Origin: Alphaproteobacteria bacterium
GTDB lineage: Bacteria; Pseudomonadota; Alphaproteobacteria; JANSWW01
Assembly (NCBI GenBank): GCA_024743275.1
Contig: JANSWW010000002.1
Location: 1 to 64,000, forward strand
Reading direction: 5' to 3'
DNA: 64,000 nucleotides
Shown here: positions 1 through 8,723 of the stretch, one piece after another
Position numbering within the stretch: the stretch's first letter is position 1
How the letters are laid out: every line of letters starts with the position of its first letter
Position numbers and translations under genes: made by a program
The notes under the pieces: model-generated
The model's database searches: none
The model's input: only the letters and a program-made list of their open reading frames with translations
What the model was told of the DNA's origin: nothing

Positions 1-138
1 CCGTCGCTGGCCATCGAGGTCAACCGGGTGTCCGTGTCCCGGGACGCCAAGAAACGCGGCTTCGCGATGATGGCCGGCAAGGGCGTGGCCCCGGCCCTCA
101 CCTCCATGCGCGACAGCTTCGAACTGCCGGAGGCATAG
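1..138 (+). CDS. C-terminal fragment of an unrecognised protein
   Basis: An open frame enters from the left edge and ends at a TAG at 136-138, giving 45 residues of C-terminus. The visible part is basic in the middle (DAKKRG) and ends in an acidic tail (ELPEA). No catalytic motif, membrane segment or known domain is recognisable in so short a piece, so no function is assigned. It is convergent with the minus-strand tRNA-Glu gene, 86 bp away. It could be a spurious in-frame extension, but codon use (third-position G/C) and the clean stop look like a real gene end. Confidence 0.55.
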   Translation, partial: PSLAIEVNRVSVSRDAKKRGFAMMAGKGVAPALTSMRDSFELPEA

Positions 139-224
139 GGGAGAGGCCCACGAAACGCGCGCGCTTCCAGCGACGGATACTCGCCCCGGCTGGTTCTATA
201 TACAACAATGACTTGAGATCCACA

Positions 225-300
225 TGGCGTCCCCAACGGGACTCGAACCCGTGTTTTCTGCGTGAAAGGCAGATGTCCTAGACCGCTAGACGATGGGGAC
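225..300 (-). tRNA. tRNA-Glu (UUC anticodon)
   Basis: The reverse complement folds as a 76-nt tRNA. The 7-bp acceptor stem pairs GTCCCCA with TGGGGAC. The anticodon stem is TCTGC/GCAGA around the loop CTTTCAC, placing TTC at positions 34-36. The T-arm has GGTTCGAGTCC, and an encoded CCA follows at 225-227. The decoded amino acid is glutamate. The gene stands alone, downstream of the 2OG-oxygenase gene on the same strand, with a plausible promoter of its own just upstream. No integrase or duplicated 3' end is seen, so there is no sign that it has served as an attachment site in this window. Confidence 0.97.
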
Positions 301-316
301 GCGGTGTGGAGGCGGT

Positions 317-345
317 GGGATACAAAAAAGCCGGGGTGGGCGCAA
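317..345 (-). promoter_or_regulatory. Probable promoter of tRNA-Glu
   Basis: On the minus strand a -35-like TTGCGC (340-345) and a -10-like TATCCC (317-322) are separated by exactly 17 bp. The mature tRNA begins 16 bp after the -10 element, leaving a short GC-rich leader as is common for stable RNA promoters. The hexamers are only partial matches to consensus, so the call rests mainly on spacing and position. Confidence 0.4.
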
Positions 346-412
346 CACCTATTTTGAAGATTTTGCTACGCTTTTTGGCCGCGCGCCCGAAAGACCCGGA
401 ATTCCGCCAATC

Positions 413-1060
413 TCAACGCCGATTTAAACCGAGATTGAGGGCGACCGAGATCCGCGCGGCGTTGCCGTGATAGGGCCGCACCCCATGGCTCAGCCAGGAG
501 GGGAACATCACCAGCATGCCGGCTTGCGGCCGCAATACCTCGGAAGCCCCCATGCTCGTCCCGCCGGGTCCGGCGAAGCTGATCTCCGGGGCATACATGG
601 CCGGGGCGACCCCGCGCGGGTCCTGCATTTCGAATTCGCCGCCAAGGGCCGGGTTCCGCCCGACCCCGCCATCGTCGACATAATAGACGCACGACCACAT
701 GGCGCCCGGATGGGTGTGAAACTCGTTGCCATGGCCCGACCGGTTCACATTGGCCCAGATGTTGACGGCCCAGTCGACCTGCCCCATCGGCTGGCCGTCC
801 CGACGGGCGGTGAGCTTGCTGGCGATCGCCTTCGCGCTCTGGATCAGATCCTGCGTCGCCTGCCCGCCCCAGCTCTCCATGTCCCAGGTCGACTGCCAGC
901 CGCCGAGATTGGAATGCTGGGTCGACGGCGCCGCCTGTTCCTGGTTCAGGATCGCCGTCTTCAGCGCCGCGTTGAGGCGGATGGCATCCGGGTGGATGAC
1001 CACCGCGACCGGTGTCGCGAACAGGGGCTGTACGTCCAGTTGGAGTTGAGGCTGCGACAT
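413..1060 (-). CDS. 2OG-Fe(II) oxygenase family protein
   Basis: The 215-residue protein resembles the putative 2-oxoglutarate/Fe(II) oxygenase family (2OG-FeII_Oxy_5 type), soluble proteins of about 200 residues predicted to form a jelly-roll dioxygenase fold. Visible signatures are the HTHPGA segment (His115, His117), a hydrophobic strand pair ending in GEFEMQDPR, a distal His192 in WLSHGV, and Arg203 in AARISVALN, the usual place for the 2-oxoglutarate-binding arginine. The substrate is unknown for this family. The gene lies 36 bp downstream of recJ on the same strand and may be the last gene of that transcript. The start at 1060 puts the methionine directly before the conserved N-terminus. 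A stop codon sits inside an imperfect inverted repeat (408-437). Confidence 0.75.
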   Translation of the reverse strand: MSQPQLQLDVQPLFATPVAVVIHPDAIRLNAALKTAILNQEQAAPSTQHSNLGGWQSTWDMESWGGQATQDLIQSAKAIASKLTARRDGQPMGQVDWAVNIWANVNRSGHGNEFHTHPGAMWSCVYYVDDGGVGRNPALGGEFEMQDPRGVAPAMYAPEISFAGPGGTSMGASEVLRPQAGMLVMFPSWLSHGVRPYHGNAARISVALNLGLNRR

Positions 1061-1096
1061 CGGTGGTCTCCGGTTGGGACACCGCGTGGCAATGGT

Positions 1097-2920
1097 CTAG
1101 GCCCAGGCGGCGTCCTGAATGGTGAGCTGCGGACGGTTATAGCCGCCCCAGGGATCGATGCGAAGGGTCCCGACAAGATGCATGGGTCTTCCCCGACTGG
1201 CGAGCAGCGCGTCGCCGAGAGGCGTTCCCAGGACCCGCCAGGCGACCCCTTTCAGTTTGCCGCCCTCGGCGCCGGAAACGAAACACCTCAAATGGTCCTT
1301 GCCCATCGCCTCGACCTTGTCGAGCACCAAGGCGGGCAGCACGAAACGGGGTTCCGGATTGCCGGCCCCATAGGGACCGAGGCCTTCGAGCGCCGAGATG
1401 AAATGGGCCGACGCGCCCTTCACCGTCACCTGGGCGTCGACCGCCTGGACGGGCGCCCAGTCCTCGGCCCCGATGACGGCGGCGATACGCCTGTCCAGGA
1501 AGGCTTGGAAGGCCGTCAGGGCGTCCTGGGCCACCGTGAAGCCCGCCGCCATCTTGTGCCCGCCCCCGGCGATCAGCAGCCCCTCCTGGCGGGCGGCGAT
1601 GATCAGGCTGCCGAGATCGATCCCGCTCAAGGACCGGCCGGATCCCTTGCCGACCCCGTCGTCGAGCGCCACGACCAGGGCCGGGCGGTTGTACCGCTCC
1701 TTGAGCCGGCTCGCGACGATGCCGATCACGCCGGGATGCCAGCCCTCGCCGGCGACCAGAACGGGGCCGTGCCCGGTGCCGTGGCCCGCCGCCTCGGCCT
1801 GGTCGATCGCCTGGGCGAGAACCTCCGCCTCGAGCGCCTTCCGGTCGGTGTTCATCTTGTCGAGGGCGATCGCCAACCCCCGCGCTTCGTCGGGATCGTC
1901 GGTCGTGAGCAATCGGGTGCCGTCGAAGGCATGGCCGATACGCCCACCGGCATTGATCCTCGGGCCCAGGACGAAGCCGAGATGATAGGCCCCGGGCTTC
2001 TCCGACACCCCGGCGATGTCGGCAAGCGCCGCAAGCCCCGGATTGCCCCGTTGGGCGAGGATCTTCAGGCCCTGGCTCACCAGGGTCCGGTTCAGGCCGG
2101 TGAGGGACACCACATCGGCGACCGTGCCGAGGGCCACCAGATCCAGATAGCCGAGAAGATTGGGTTGAGGCCGCGCTTCCGTGAAGTAGCCCGCGGCCCT
2201 CAGCGCCCGGTTCAACGCCACCAGCATCAGGAAACTCACCCCGACGGCGGCGAGGGTCGTGTGTTCGCTCTCCTCGTCGAACCGGTTCGGATTGACCACC
2301 GCGACCGCCGGCGGCAACGCGGGTTCGCCCACATGGTGGTCGCAGACGATCACGTCCAGCCCGGCCGCGGCGGCCTCCCCGAGCGGCTCATGGGCGGTGG
2401 CCCCGCAGTCCACCGTCACACAGAGGCTCGCCCCCCGCTGCTTGAGACTGCGCAAGGCCGGGGCATTGGGTCCGTAGCCCTCCTCGACCCGGTCGGGGAT
2501 GTGCAGCAGCGTGGTGACGCCCAGAGTCCGGAAATAGCGCAGGAACAGGGCCGAGGATGTCGCCCCGTCGACGTCGTAATCGCCGAAGACGGCAATGGTC
2601 TCCCCATCCCGGATCGCCCGGACGAGCCGGTCCACCGCCCGGTCCATGTCCTTGAGATGGGACGGGTCCGGCAGATGCTCCTTGAGGGACGGATTGAGCC
2701 AGAGCGCCGCCGTGTCCAAATCGACGCCACGGCTGGCCAGCACCCGGGCGCACAGGTCCGGGAGCCCGAAGCGCTGGCTGAGGCCGAGGGCGAGCCGTTC
2801 GACCTGCTCGTCCCCCATACGCCCGCGCGGCTCCCAGCGATACCCGCCGATCGACCTGCCCACGCCTAGAACGGGAGGCCGCGCCTGATCGCTTTCACTG
2901 CCGGGAGCCCCCTCGGGCAT
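1097..2920 (-). CDS. recJ: Single-stranded-DNA-specific exonuclease RecJ
   Basis: This 607-residue protein is a RecJ nuclease, which degrades single-stranded DNA 5' to 3' in recombination and repair. The DHH phosphoesterase motifs are in order: DYDVDG near residues 114-119, DCGA near 171, and DHH at 194-196. A DHHA1 segment with GGGHKMAAGF lies in the C-terminal half, followed by the OB-like C-terminal domain. Length matches the family (about 570-610). It is 21 bp downstream of glpX, with hom further upstream, the usual alphaproteobacterial order hom-glpX-recJ, so it is probably cotranscribed. The N-terminal 25 residues are less conserved, and a later start is possible. Confidence 0.97.
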   Translation of the reverse strand: MPEGAPGSESDQARPPVLGVGRSIGGYRWEPRGRMGDEQVERLALGLSQRFGLPDLCARVLASRGVDLDTAALWLNPSLKEHLPDPSHLKDMDRAVDRLVRAIRDGETIAVFGDYDVDGATSSALFLRYFRTLGVTTLLHIPDRVEEGYGPNAPALRSLKQRGASLCVTVDCGATAHEPLGEAAAAGLDVIVCDHHVGEPALPPAVAVVNPNRFDEESEHTTLAAVGVSFLMLVALNRALRAAGYFTEARPQPNLLGYLDLVALGTVADVVSLTGLNRTLVSQGLKILAQRGNPGLAALADIAGVSEKPGAYHLGFVLGPRINAGGRIGHAFDGTRLLTTDDPDEARGLAIALDKMNTDRKALEAEVLAQAIDQAEAAGHGTGHGPVLVAGEGWHPGVIGIVASRLKERYNRPALVVALDDGVGKGSGRSLSGIDLGSLIIAARQEGLLIAGGGHKMAAGFTVAQDALTAFQAFLDRRIAAVIGAEDWAPVQAVDAQVTVKGASAHFISALEGLGPYGAGNPEPRFVLPALVLDKVEAMGKDHLRCFVSGAEGGKLKGVAWRVLGTPLGDALLASRGRPMHLVGTLRIDPWGGYNRPQLTIQDAAWA

Positions 2921-2941
2921 GCCTACCGTGCCCCGACCGAA

Positions 2942-3919
2942 TCAGCCGAGCGGCGGCTTGCGGGTGAAGTTGTGCTCGGTTTCGATGATCCGAACCGTGC
3001 CGGTCGAGGCCCGCATGACGATGGAACTGGTCCGCGCGCCCGTCCGGTCGCGGCGCACGCCACGCACCATGGTCCCGTCGGTGACACCGGTGGCGGCGAA
3101 CATGACCTCGCCGCTGGCGAGATCGTCCTTGCTGTATTTCCGGTAGAGATCGGTGATCCCGATCTTGTGGGCCCGGCCCCGCTCTTCATCGTTCCGGAAC
3201 AACAGCCGGCCCTGCATCTGGCCGCCGATGCACTGAAGCGCCGCGGCCGCGAGCACACCCTCGGGCGCGCCGCCGGAACCGATGTACATGTCGACACCGC
3301 TGTCCGGACGCGCGGTGGCGATGACGCCGCTGACGTCGCCGTCGGAAATCAGCATGATCCGCGAGCCCGCCTCGCGCACCTGGCGAATGATCTCCTGGTG
3401 GCGGGGCCGGTCGAGAATGCAAACAACCAGGTCCTCGATGTCGACATGCTTCGCCTTGGCGAGATTGGCGAGGTTTTCGTGCACCGGATTGTCGAGATCG
3501 ACGATGCCCTCGGGAAGGCCGGGGCCGACCGAGATCTTGTCCATATAGACGTCGGGCGCGTGGAGGAAGCCGCCGCTCTCGGCGAGCGCGATCACGGCCA
3601 GCGCGTTCTGGCCGCCCTTGGCGGTGATCGTCGTGCCTTCCAGCGGATCAAGCGCGATATCGACCTTCGGGCCGTTTCCGGTGCCGACCTCCTCGCCGAT
3701 ATAGAGCATCGGCGCCTCGTCGCGCTCGCCCTCGCCGATCACGACGGTACCGGCAATCTCGAGGCCGTTCAGCGCCCGCCGCATGGCGTCGACCGCCGCC
3801 TGGTCGGCCGCCTTCTCATCGCCCCGCCCCATCAGCCGGGAGGCCGCCAGGGCCGCCGCCTCGGTCACGCGGACCGCTTCCAGCGCCATGTTGCGGTCCA
3901 AAGTCGCCTCGGTCTTCAT
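2942..3919 (-). CDS. glpX: Class II fructose-1,6-bisphosphatase
   Basis: GlpX hydrolyses fructose 1,6-bisphosphate to fructose 6-phosphate in gluconeogenesis (some homologues also act on sedoheptulose bisphosphate). The 325-residue sequence has the class II metal and phosphate motifs: GEGERDEAPM (62-71), GEEVGTG, and DPLEGT (91-96), followed by KGGQNALAVIA. A purine-rich ribosome binding site precedes the ATG at 3919. It sits 82 bp downstream of hom and 21 bp upstream of recJ. No class I Fbp is present in the window. Confidence 0.96.
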   Translation of the reverse strand: MKTEATLDRNMALEAVRVTEAAALAASRLMGRGDEKAADQAAVDAMRRALNGLEIAGTVVIGEGERDEAPMLYIGEEVGTGNGPKVDIALDPLEGTTITAKGGQNALAVIALAESGGFLHAPDVYMDKISVGPGLPEGIVDLDNPVHENLANLAKAKHVDIEDLVVCILDRPRHQEIIRQVREAGSRIMLISDGDVSGVIATARPDSGVDMYIGSGGAPEGVLAAAALQCIGGQMQGRLLFRNDEERGRAHKIGITDLYRKYSKDDLASGEVMFAATGVTDGTMVRGVRRDRTGARTSSIVMRASTGTVRIIETEHNFTRKPPLG

Positions 3920-4001
3920 CGGACTATCCCCCTTTTTTCCTTACCTTGAATATATCATGTGATTTGTGGGTCCCCGAGGGCGCTCCACCGGATTCCTGGA
4001 T

Positions 4002-5294
4002 CTAGAAGTGCTCGATCCGGATCACTTGCGGCTCGCCGATCACCGCGCCGAGCCCCCGGATCGCGTCGACCGCCTGCATCATCGCGGCCTCCTCCGTCTC
4101 ATGGGTGGTAATCAGCAGGGCCACGGGCTCGCTGGTCGACCGGCCGCGCTGCAGCACCGACTGGATCGATACATTCGCCTCGGCCATGGCGGAGGAGACC
4201 CCAGACATCACCCCGGCCTCGTCCCGCACGGTAAGCCGCAGATAATAGGCCCCGTGGCGCTTGGCCATGGGCGCGTCATCGGCCGCGGCCAGCGCATCGG
4301 CGGGAACGCCGAACACCGGCGACCGGTTACCACGCGCCAGATCGCAGATATCGGCGACGACGGCGGAGGCGGTCGGCCCCTCTCCGGCCCCCCGCCCTTC
4401 ATAGACCGTCTGGCCCAGCGGATCCGCCTCGACGACCACCGCGTTGACCACATCCTCGACCGGCGCGATCGCGCTGTCGGCCGGTACCATGCAGGGATGG
4501 ACACGCTGTTCGATGCCATGATCGGTCTGACAGGCGATCCCGAGAAGCTTGATCCGGTAGCCGAGTTCCTCGGCGGCGATCAGGTCTTCCGGTGTGATCT
4601 TCGAAATCCCCTCGGTATAGACCGCGTCGAAATTCACCTCGCGCCCGAAACCGAGGGCGGCGAGCAGCGCCAATTTGTGGGCGGCGTCGATGCCCTCCAC
4701 ATCGAAGGTCGGATCGGCCTCGGCATAGCCCAATTCCTGGGCGTCGGCGAGAATGTCCTGGAACGAGCGGCCCGTGGTCCGCATTTCCGAAAGGATATAG
4801 TTACAGGTTCCGTTCAAAATCCCGTAGAGATGGGTCACCCGGTCTCCGGCCAGCCCTTCCCGCAGGGCTTTGACGATGGGAATGCCCCCGGCGATCGCCG
4901 CCTCGTAGGCAAGAGCCGCCCCGGTCGCATCGGCCGTCTTGGCGAGAGCGGTGCCATGGACCGCAAGAAGGGCCTTGTTCGCCGTGACGACATGCATTCC
5001 CGCCGAAAGTGCGGTTTCGACCAGGGCTTTCGCCGGGCCATCGCTGCCGCCCACCAGTTCGACCACGACATCAACGTCGTTTCGACCGGCCAGGGCAACC
5101 GGATCGTCCTCCCAGGCATAGGGCTTGAGATCGACTCCGCGATACTTTTCGCGATTTCGCGCGGAAACAGCCGTGATCTCCACGGGGCGCCCGCAGCGCC
5201 GGGTGATGGCGTCGGAATTCGCGGTCAGCAGTTTGACGACACCGACACCAACGGTGCCAAGACCGGCGATACCAAGACGAAGGGGATCGGACAT
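4002..5294 (-). CDS. hom: Homoserine dehydrogenase
   Basis: Homoserine dehydrogenase reduces aspartate semialdehyde to homoserine with NAD(P)H, the branch point towards threonine and methionine. The 430-residue protein shows the N-terminal dinucleotide fold (GIAGLGTVGVGVV, residues 8-20), the catalytic core with GGIPIVKALREG and ILNGTCNYIL, and a C-terminal ACT domain (LRLTVRDEAGVMSGVSSAM) expected to bind a feedback inhibitor, probably threonine. It is a monofunctional enzyme without an aspartokinase domain. It heads the hom-glpX-recJ group and is preceded by 121 bp before the OmpA-domain gene. Confidence 0.96.
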   Translation of the reverse strand: MSDPLRLGIAGLGTVGVGVVKLLTANSDAITRRCGRPVEITAVSARNREKYRGVDLKPYAWEDDPVALAGRNDVDVVVELVGGSDGPAKALVETALSAGMHVVTANKALLAVHGTALAKTADATGAALAYEAAIAGGIPIVKALREGLAGDRVTHLYGILNGTCNYILSEMRTTGRSFQDILADAQELGYAEADPTFDVEGIDAAHKLALLAALGFGREVNFDAVYTEGISKITPEDLIAAEELGYRIKLLGIACQTDHGIEQRVHPCMVPADSAIAPVEDVVNAVVVEADPLGQTVYEGRGAGEGPTASAVVADICDLARGNRSPVFGVPADALAAADDAPMAKRHGAYYLRLTVRDEAGVMSGVSSAMAEANVSIQSVLQRGRSTSEPVALLITTHETEEAAMMQAVDAIRGLGAVIGEPQVIRIEHF

Positions 5295-5415
5295 GAAACG
5301 ATTCCGGGAATGACGAGAGCGGACCCGCGATAGCGAGGATGCGCGGTTGTAACGGAAAGCCCGCCCCGAAATCCAGTCCGGAATGACGCCTGAACGCGGC
5401 CAACCCCTGCCCGAT

Positions 5416-6678
5416 TTAGTAATCCAGATAGATTTCCGCGCGACGGTTGCCGGCCTCGCCTACGGGCATACTCTCGTAGAACACCGGCTGATTGTCCCCT
5501 TGCGAAGAAACAAGGACCCGGTTCGCCGGAACACCGGCCCGTATCAGGGCGTTGGCGACCGCGTCGGCCCGCTTCTGGCTGACCCGGAGATTGGCGACCT
5601 GTTGACGGTCTGGGGCCAGGTTCCGCGTCCGGCTGGAGGCATGGCCGACCACCCGGAGAACTCCCCCGGTCTCCGCCTGAAGCCGGCGGACACCTTCGAT
5701 GACCCGGCGGTCCTCATTGGAGAGATTGGCCGACGAATGACCGAAATAAACCGTCGCGGCGTGCAGGCTGACCCCCATACCGGTCTCCGCCAAAACGGGA
5801 CCGGTTACATCGAGGGCGACGACATCGCCGCCGCCGCCGATCACGACCACGCCGGAGGACAGGGTTTCGGCATCGCTGCCAAATGGACGCGCCGGGGCCG
5901 CCGGCGCCCGGCGCGGGACGGCCGCCAGGGTGCCCGAAGTCTGGGGCGCCGAAGTCTGGGCCGCCGAAGTCTGGGCCGCAGATGCAACCGTCGACGCGGG
6001 TTCGGGTGCCGATTCGGGTGCGGGGGACTGAGGTGCCAACTCGGCGATGCTCCGCCGCTCGGGCGCGGTCGCCCGCAAGGATCCGGTCCGGGCCGTCGTT
6101 CCAGGATCGCCGGTCCCGAGCTTCTCCAGGAAGGATTCGCCCCGCGTCCGGCGATCGACGAGGGTCCGAGAGCCGCTGGCCTCCGCCCGCGGGGCCGGGC
6201 GCGGTTCCACCGATGTCAAACGTTGCGCTTGGGTCGTTGATTCCGAGGTCGGCTGGGGCGCCGGTTGAGGCGCCGGTTGCGGTGTAGCCGCGACCTGAGA
6301 CGGCGGCTGCGCGAGGCTCCGTGACGCCGTCTCATCGGTTTGCCCCGTCAGGGCAGGATCGGCCTGCACCTGATCGGTGTAGCGTGCATTGCTGCGGTCC
6401 GCGACCAGGCCCTCGCGCAACTCCCGCCGGGTCTCGGGCGAGCTTCCCTCCGGCCGGTCCGGCACGTCGGATAGATTGGGAAAAGACGCGTTCTCATCCG
6501 CCGCCCGGCCAGCCGCCGTCGCGTCGTCTTCGTCATCCCCGAAAAGATAGCTCGTCGAGTCCTCGTACCAAACCAAAGGATTCGCATAGTCAGGAACGGA
6601 GGAACAGGCCGACAAGCCAAGCCCCGCCAGGACGACCACCGTCCCGGTACGCATCGTTCTGAGATCCCACGCCGTCAT
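5416..6678 (-). CDS. OmpA-domain outer-membrane lipoprotein with long low-complexity linker
   Basis: The chosen start (6678, MTAWDLRTM) has a GGAG element about 12 nt upstream; a start at 6657 (MRTGTVVV) is also possible. Either gives a lipoprotein signal with the lipobox LSAC. After the cysteine comes an acidic segment, then a long Pro/Ala/Gln/Ser-rich linker containing three copies of AQTSA/PQTSG-type repeats, then a C-terminal OmpA-like peptidoglycan-binding domain (VYFGHSSANLS through NRRAEIYLDY, last about 110 residues). The domain keeps the RADAV and GNRRAEI segments expected of peptidoglycan binders. The likely role is tethering outer membrane to cell wall. It is not Pal, since no tol genes are near. 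It is divergent from phaC. Confidence 0.8.
   Translation of the reverse strand: MTAWDLRTMRTGTVVVLAGLGLSACSSVPDYANPLVWYEDSTSYLFGDDEDDATAAGRAADENASFPNLSDVPDRPEGSSPETRRELREGLVADRSNARYTDQVQADPALTGQTDETASRSLAQPPSQVAATPQPAPQPAPQPTSESTTQAQRLTSVEPRPAPRAEASGSRTLVDRRTRGESFLEKLGTGDPGTTARTGSLRATAPERRSIAELAPQSPAPESAPEPASTVASAAQTSAAQTSAPQTSGTLAAVPRRAPAAPARPFGSDAETLSSGVVVIGGGGDVVALDVTGPVLAETGMGVSLHAATVYFGHSSANLSNEDRRVIEGVRRLQAETGGVLRVVGHASSRTRNLAPDRQQVANLRVSQKRADAVANALIRAGVPANRVLVSSQGDNQPVFYESMPVGEAGNRRAEIYLDY
5935..5979. repeat. Three in-frame 15-bp tandem repeats in the OmpA-domain gene
   Basis: Three consecutive copies of CGAAGTCTGGGCCGC (first copy with one difference) encode, on the minus strand, the repeated pentapeptide AQTSA/PQTSG in the linker of the lipoprotein. 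The unit length is a multiple of three, so expansion or contraction changes linker length without frameshift. Confidence 0.85.
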
Positions 6679-6792
6679 AGGTTCTTTTACTCCCTCACGC
6701 CCCCGGATGAATCCGGCACACCCTTTCTTGATAGCAGAATACAAGCTAAAAGGCCTCCGGAACCAAGCTTTGCGGACCGATGTTTTTGAAAA

Positions 6793-6806
6793 GGTGATCG
6801 ATCACC
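6793..6806. promoter_or_regulatory. 14-bp perfect palindrome upstream of phaC (candidate operator)
   Basis: GGTGATCGATCACC is a perfect palindrome in the 213-bp region between the divergent OmpA-domain gene and phaC, 85 bp before the phaC start codon. It is not followed by a T-run, so it is not a terminator. A dimeric repressor or activator could bind here. Which protein does so, and which gene it controls, cannot be told from sequence. Confidence 0.4.
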
Positions 6807-6891
6807 CTCTAATGGTCGTCTTCATTGCGGCCAAAGTACCACATTAAGATGTTTCGCCAAGGGGCTGAAATAAAACGCGAGGGAGCTGTTA

Positions 6892-8709
6892 ATGGCCGAT
6901 AAAGAGACACCCGCCGTCAAGATGCCCGATCCGGTCGAGTTCTCCCAAACGATGGAGAAGATCGCCGAACAATCGCAAGCGGTGGTCAGCGAGTTTCTCG
7001 CCCGGCAGACGGAAGAAGCGACATCGTCGGCACTGGAAAAGCCGCAATTCGATCCGCTCAACATCGGTGCCGCCTTCCTCGAAATGACCACGCGGCTGAT
7101 GAGCGACCCGATGCGCGTCGCCCAGGCGCAGATGGATTTGTGGTCCAGTTATATGCAGCTTTGGCAGGCGACGACCGCCCGCTTCCTCGGCGCCGAGGAA
7201 GCGGAACCTTTCGTGAAGCCGGAAAAGGGCGACCGCCGGTTCAAGGACGCGGCGTGGCAGGAGAACGCGGTTTTCGACTACATCAAGCAGAGCTATCTTT
7301 TGACCGCCCGCTGGATGCATGCCACCGCCACCTCTGTTGAAGGGCTGGACGACAAGTCGAAGCAGAAGATCGACTTCTATACCCGGCAATTCATCGACGC
7401 GATGGCGCCCTCAAACTTCGTGCTGACCAATCCCGAAGTGTTGCGCACGACGCTCGAATCCGGTGGCGAGAACCTGCTCAAGGGTCTGCAGAACCTGTTG
7501 CACGACCTGGAGCAAGGCAAAGGGCAACTGAAGATCCGGATGACCGACAAGGACGCCTTTACCGTCGGCGGCAACATCGCCACGACGGAGGGCAAGGTCG
7601 TCTTCCGGAACGATTTGATCGAACTGATCCAATACACACCGAAAACCGAGGAGGTCGCCCGCCGCCCGCTGCTGATCGTGCCGCCGTGGATCAACAAGTA
7701 CTACATTCTCGATCTGCGGCCGGAGAACTCCTTCATCAAATGGGCGGTCGAGCAGGGCCAGACGGTTTTCGTCATCTCCTGGGTCAATCCGGACGAGAAG
7801 CTCGCGGGCAAGAGCTTCGAGGATTACATGTTCGAAGGCCCGCTGGCCGCCATGGAAGCCATGGAAAAGGCGACGGGCGAAAAAGAACTGAACATGATCG
7901 GCTATTGCCTGGGCGGCACGCTGACCGCCTCGACACTCGCCTATATGGCGGCCAAGGGCGACGACCGGGTGAAGTCCTGCACCTTCTTCACGACGCTGGT
8001 CGATTTCGACCAGGCCGGCGAGCTTTCGGTCTTCATCGACGAGGAGCAGTTGGCCGCCCTCGAGGCGAAGATGAACAAGGAGGGCTATCTCGACGGCTCC
8101 GCCATGGCGACGACGTTCAACATGCTGCGGGCCAACGATCTGATCTGGTCCTTCGTGGTCAACAACTACCTTTTGGGTAAGGACCCCTTCCCTTTCGATC
8201 TGCTGTATTGGAACGGCGATTCGACCCGGATGCCGGCGGCGATGCACAGCTTCTATCTCCGCAAATGCTATCAGGAGAACAAGCTGAAGGACCCGGGCGG
8301 CATTCAGCTCGGCGGCGTCGACATCGACCTCGCCCAGATCAAGACGCCCGTGTTCATCCTGTCGACCAAGGAGGATCATATCGCGCCGTGGAAGGCGACC
8401 TATGCCGGGACCCAGCTCTATTCCGGTCCGATCAAGTTCGTGCTCTCCGGCAGCGGCCATATCGCCGGCGTGGTCAATCCGCCGACCAAACCGAAATACG
8501 GCTTCTGGACCTATAGCCGCAAGGTGAAGGATCCCGATCAGTGGCTCGCCAAGGCGACCCACAACGAGGGCTCCTGGTGGCCGGAATGGGATAAATGGGT
8601 CGGAAAATACGCCGGCGGCAAGGTCCCGGCCCGGGTCCCCGGCGACCGCGAGTTGGAGCCCCTGGCCGACGCGCCGGGCACTTATGTCACGGTGCAGACC
8701 CAGGCTTAG
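6892..8709 (+). CDS. phaC: Class I polyhydroxyalkanoate synthase
   Basis: PhaC polymerises (R)-3-hydroxyacyl-CoA, mainly hydroxybutyryl-CoA, into storage polyester granules. The 605-residue protein has the N-terminal PhaC region and an alpha/beta-hydrolase core. Its lipase-like box GYCLGG carries the catalytic Cys339, with the expected Asp495 (KEDHIAPW) and His523 (GSGHIAG). Length and the absence of a phaE or phaR partner fit class I. GAGGGAG precedes the ATG. Neither phaA/phaB nor a phasin gene is in the window. Convergent with the hydrolase gene 14 bp downstream. Confidence 0.96.
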   Translation: MADKETPAVKMPDPVEFSQTMEKIAEQSQAVVSEFLARQTEEATSSALEKPQFDPLNIGAAFLEMTTRLMSDPMRVAQAQMDLWSSYMQLWQATTARFLGAEEAEPFVKPEKGDRRFKDAAWQENAVFDYIKQSYLLTARWMHATATSVEGLDDKSKQKIDFYTRQFIDAMAPSNFVLTNPEVLRTTLESGGENLLKGLQNLLHDLEQGKGQLKIRMTDKDAFTVGGNIATTEGKVVFRNDLIELIQYTPKTEEVARRPLLIVPPWINKYYILDLRPENSFIKWAVEQGQTVFVISWVNPDEKLAGKSFEDYMFEGPLAAMEAMEKATGEKELNMIGYCLGGTLTASTLAYMAAKGDDRVKSCTFFTTLVDFDQAGELSVFIDEEQLAALEAKMNKEGYLDGSAMATTFNMLRANDLIWSFVVNNYLLGKDPFPFDLLYWNGDSTRMPAAMHSFYLRKCYQENKLKDPGGIQLGGVDIDLAQIKTPVFILSTKEDHIAPWKATYAGTQLYSGPIKFVLSGSGHIAGVVNPPTKPKYGFWTYSRKVKDPDQWLAKATHNEGSWWPEWDKWVGKYAGGKVPARVPGDRELEPLADAPGTYVTVQTQA

Positions 8710-8723
8710 GGTCGGACTTAGAC

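Noticed and set aside
225..300. tRNA-Glu as an integration hot spot
   Set aside because: No duplicated tRNA 3' end, integrase or change in base composition is seen on either side.
408..437. Inverted repeat CAATCTC/GAGATTG at the end of the 2OG-oxygenase gene as a terminator
   Set aside because: The stem is only 7 bp with a 16-nt loop, there is no T-run, and it overlaps coding sequence.
467..2869. Very long plus-strand open frame antisense to the oxygenase gene and recJ
   Set aside because: It runs across two genes with strong family motifs on the other strand and has no recognisable protein features; long antisense frames are common in GC-rich DNA.
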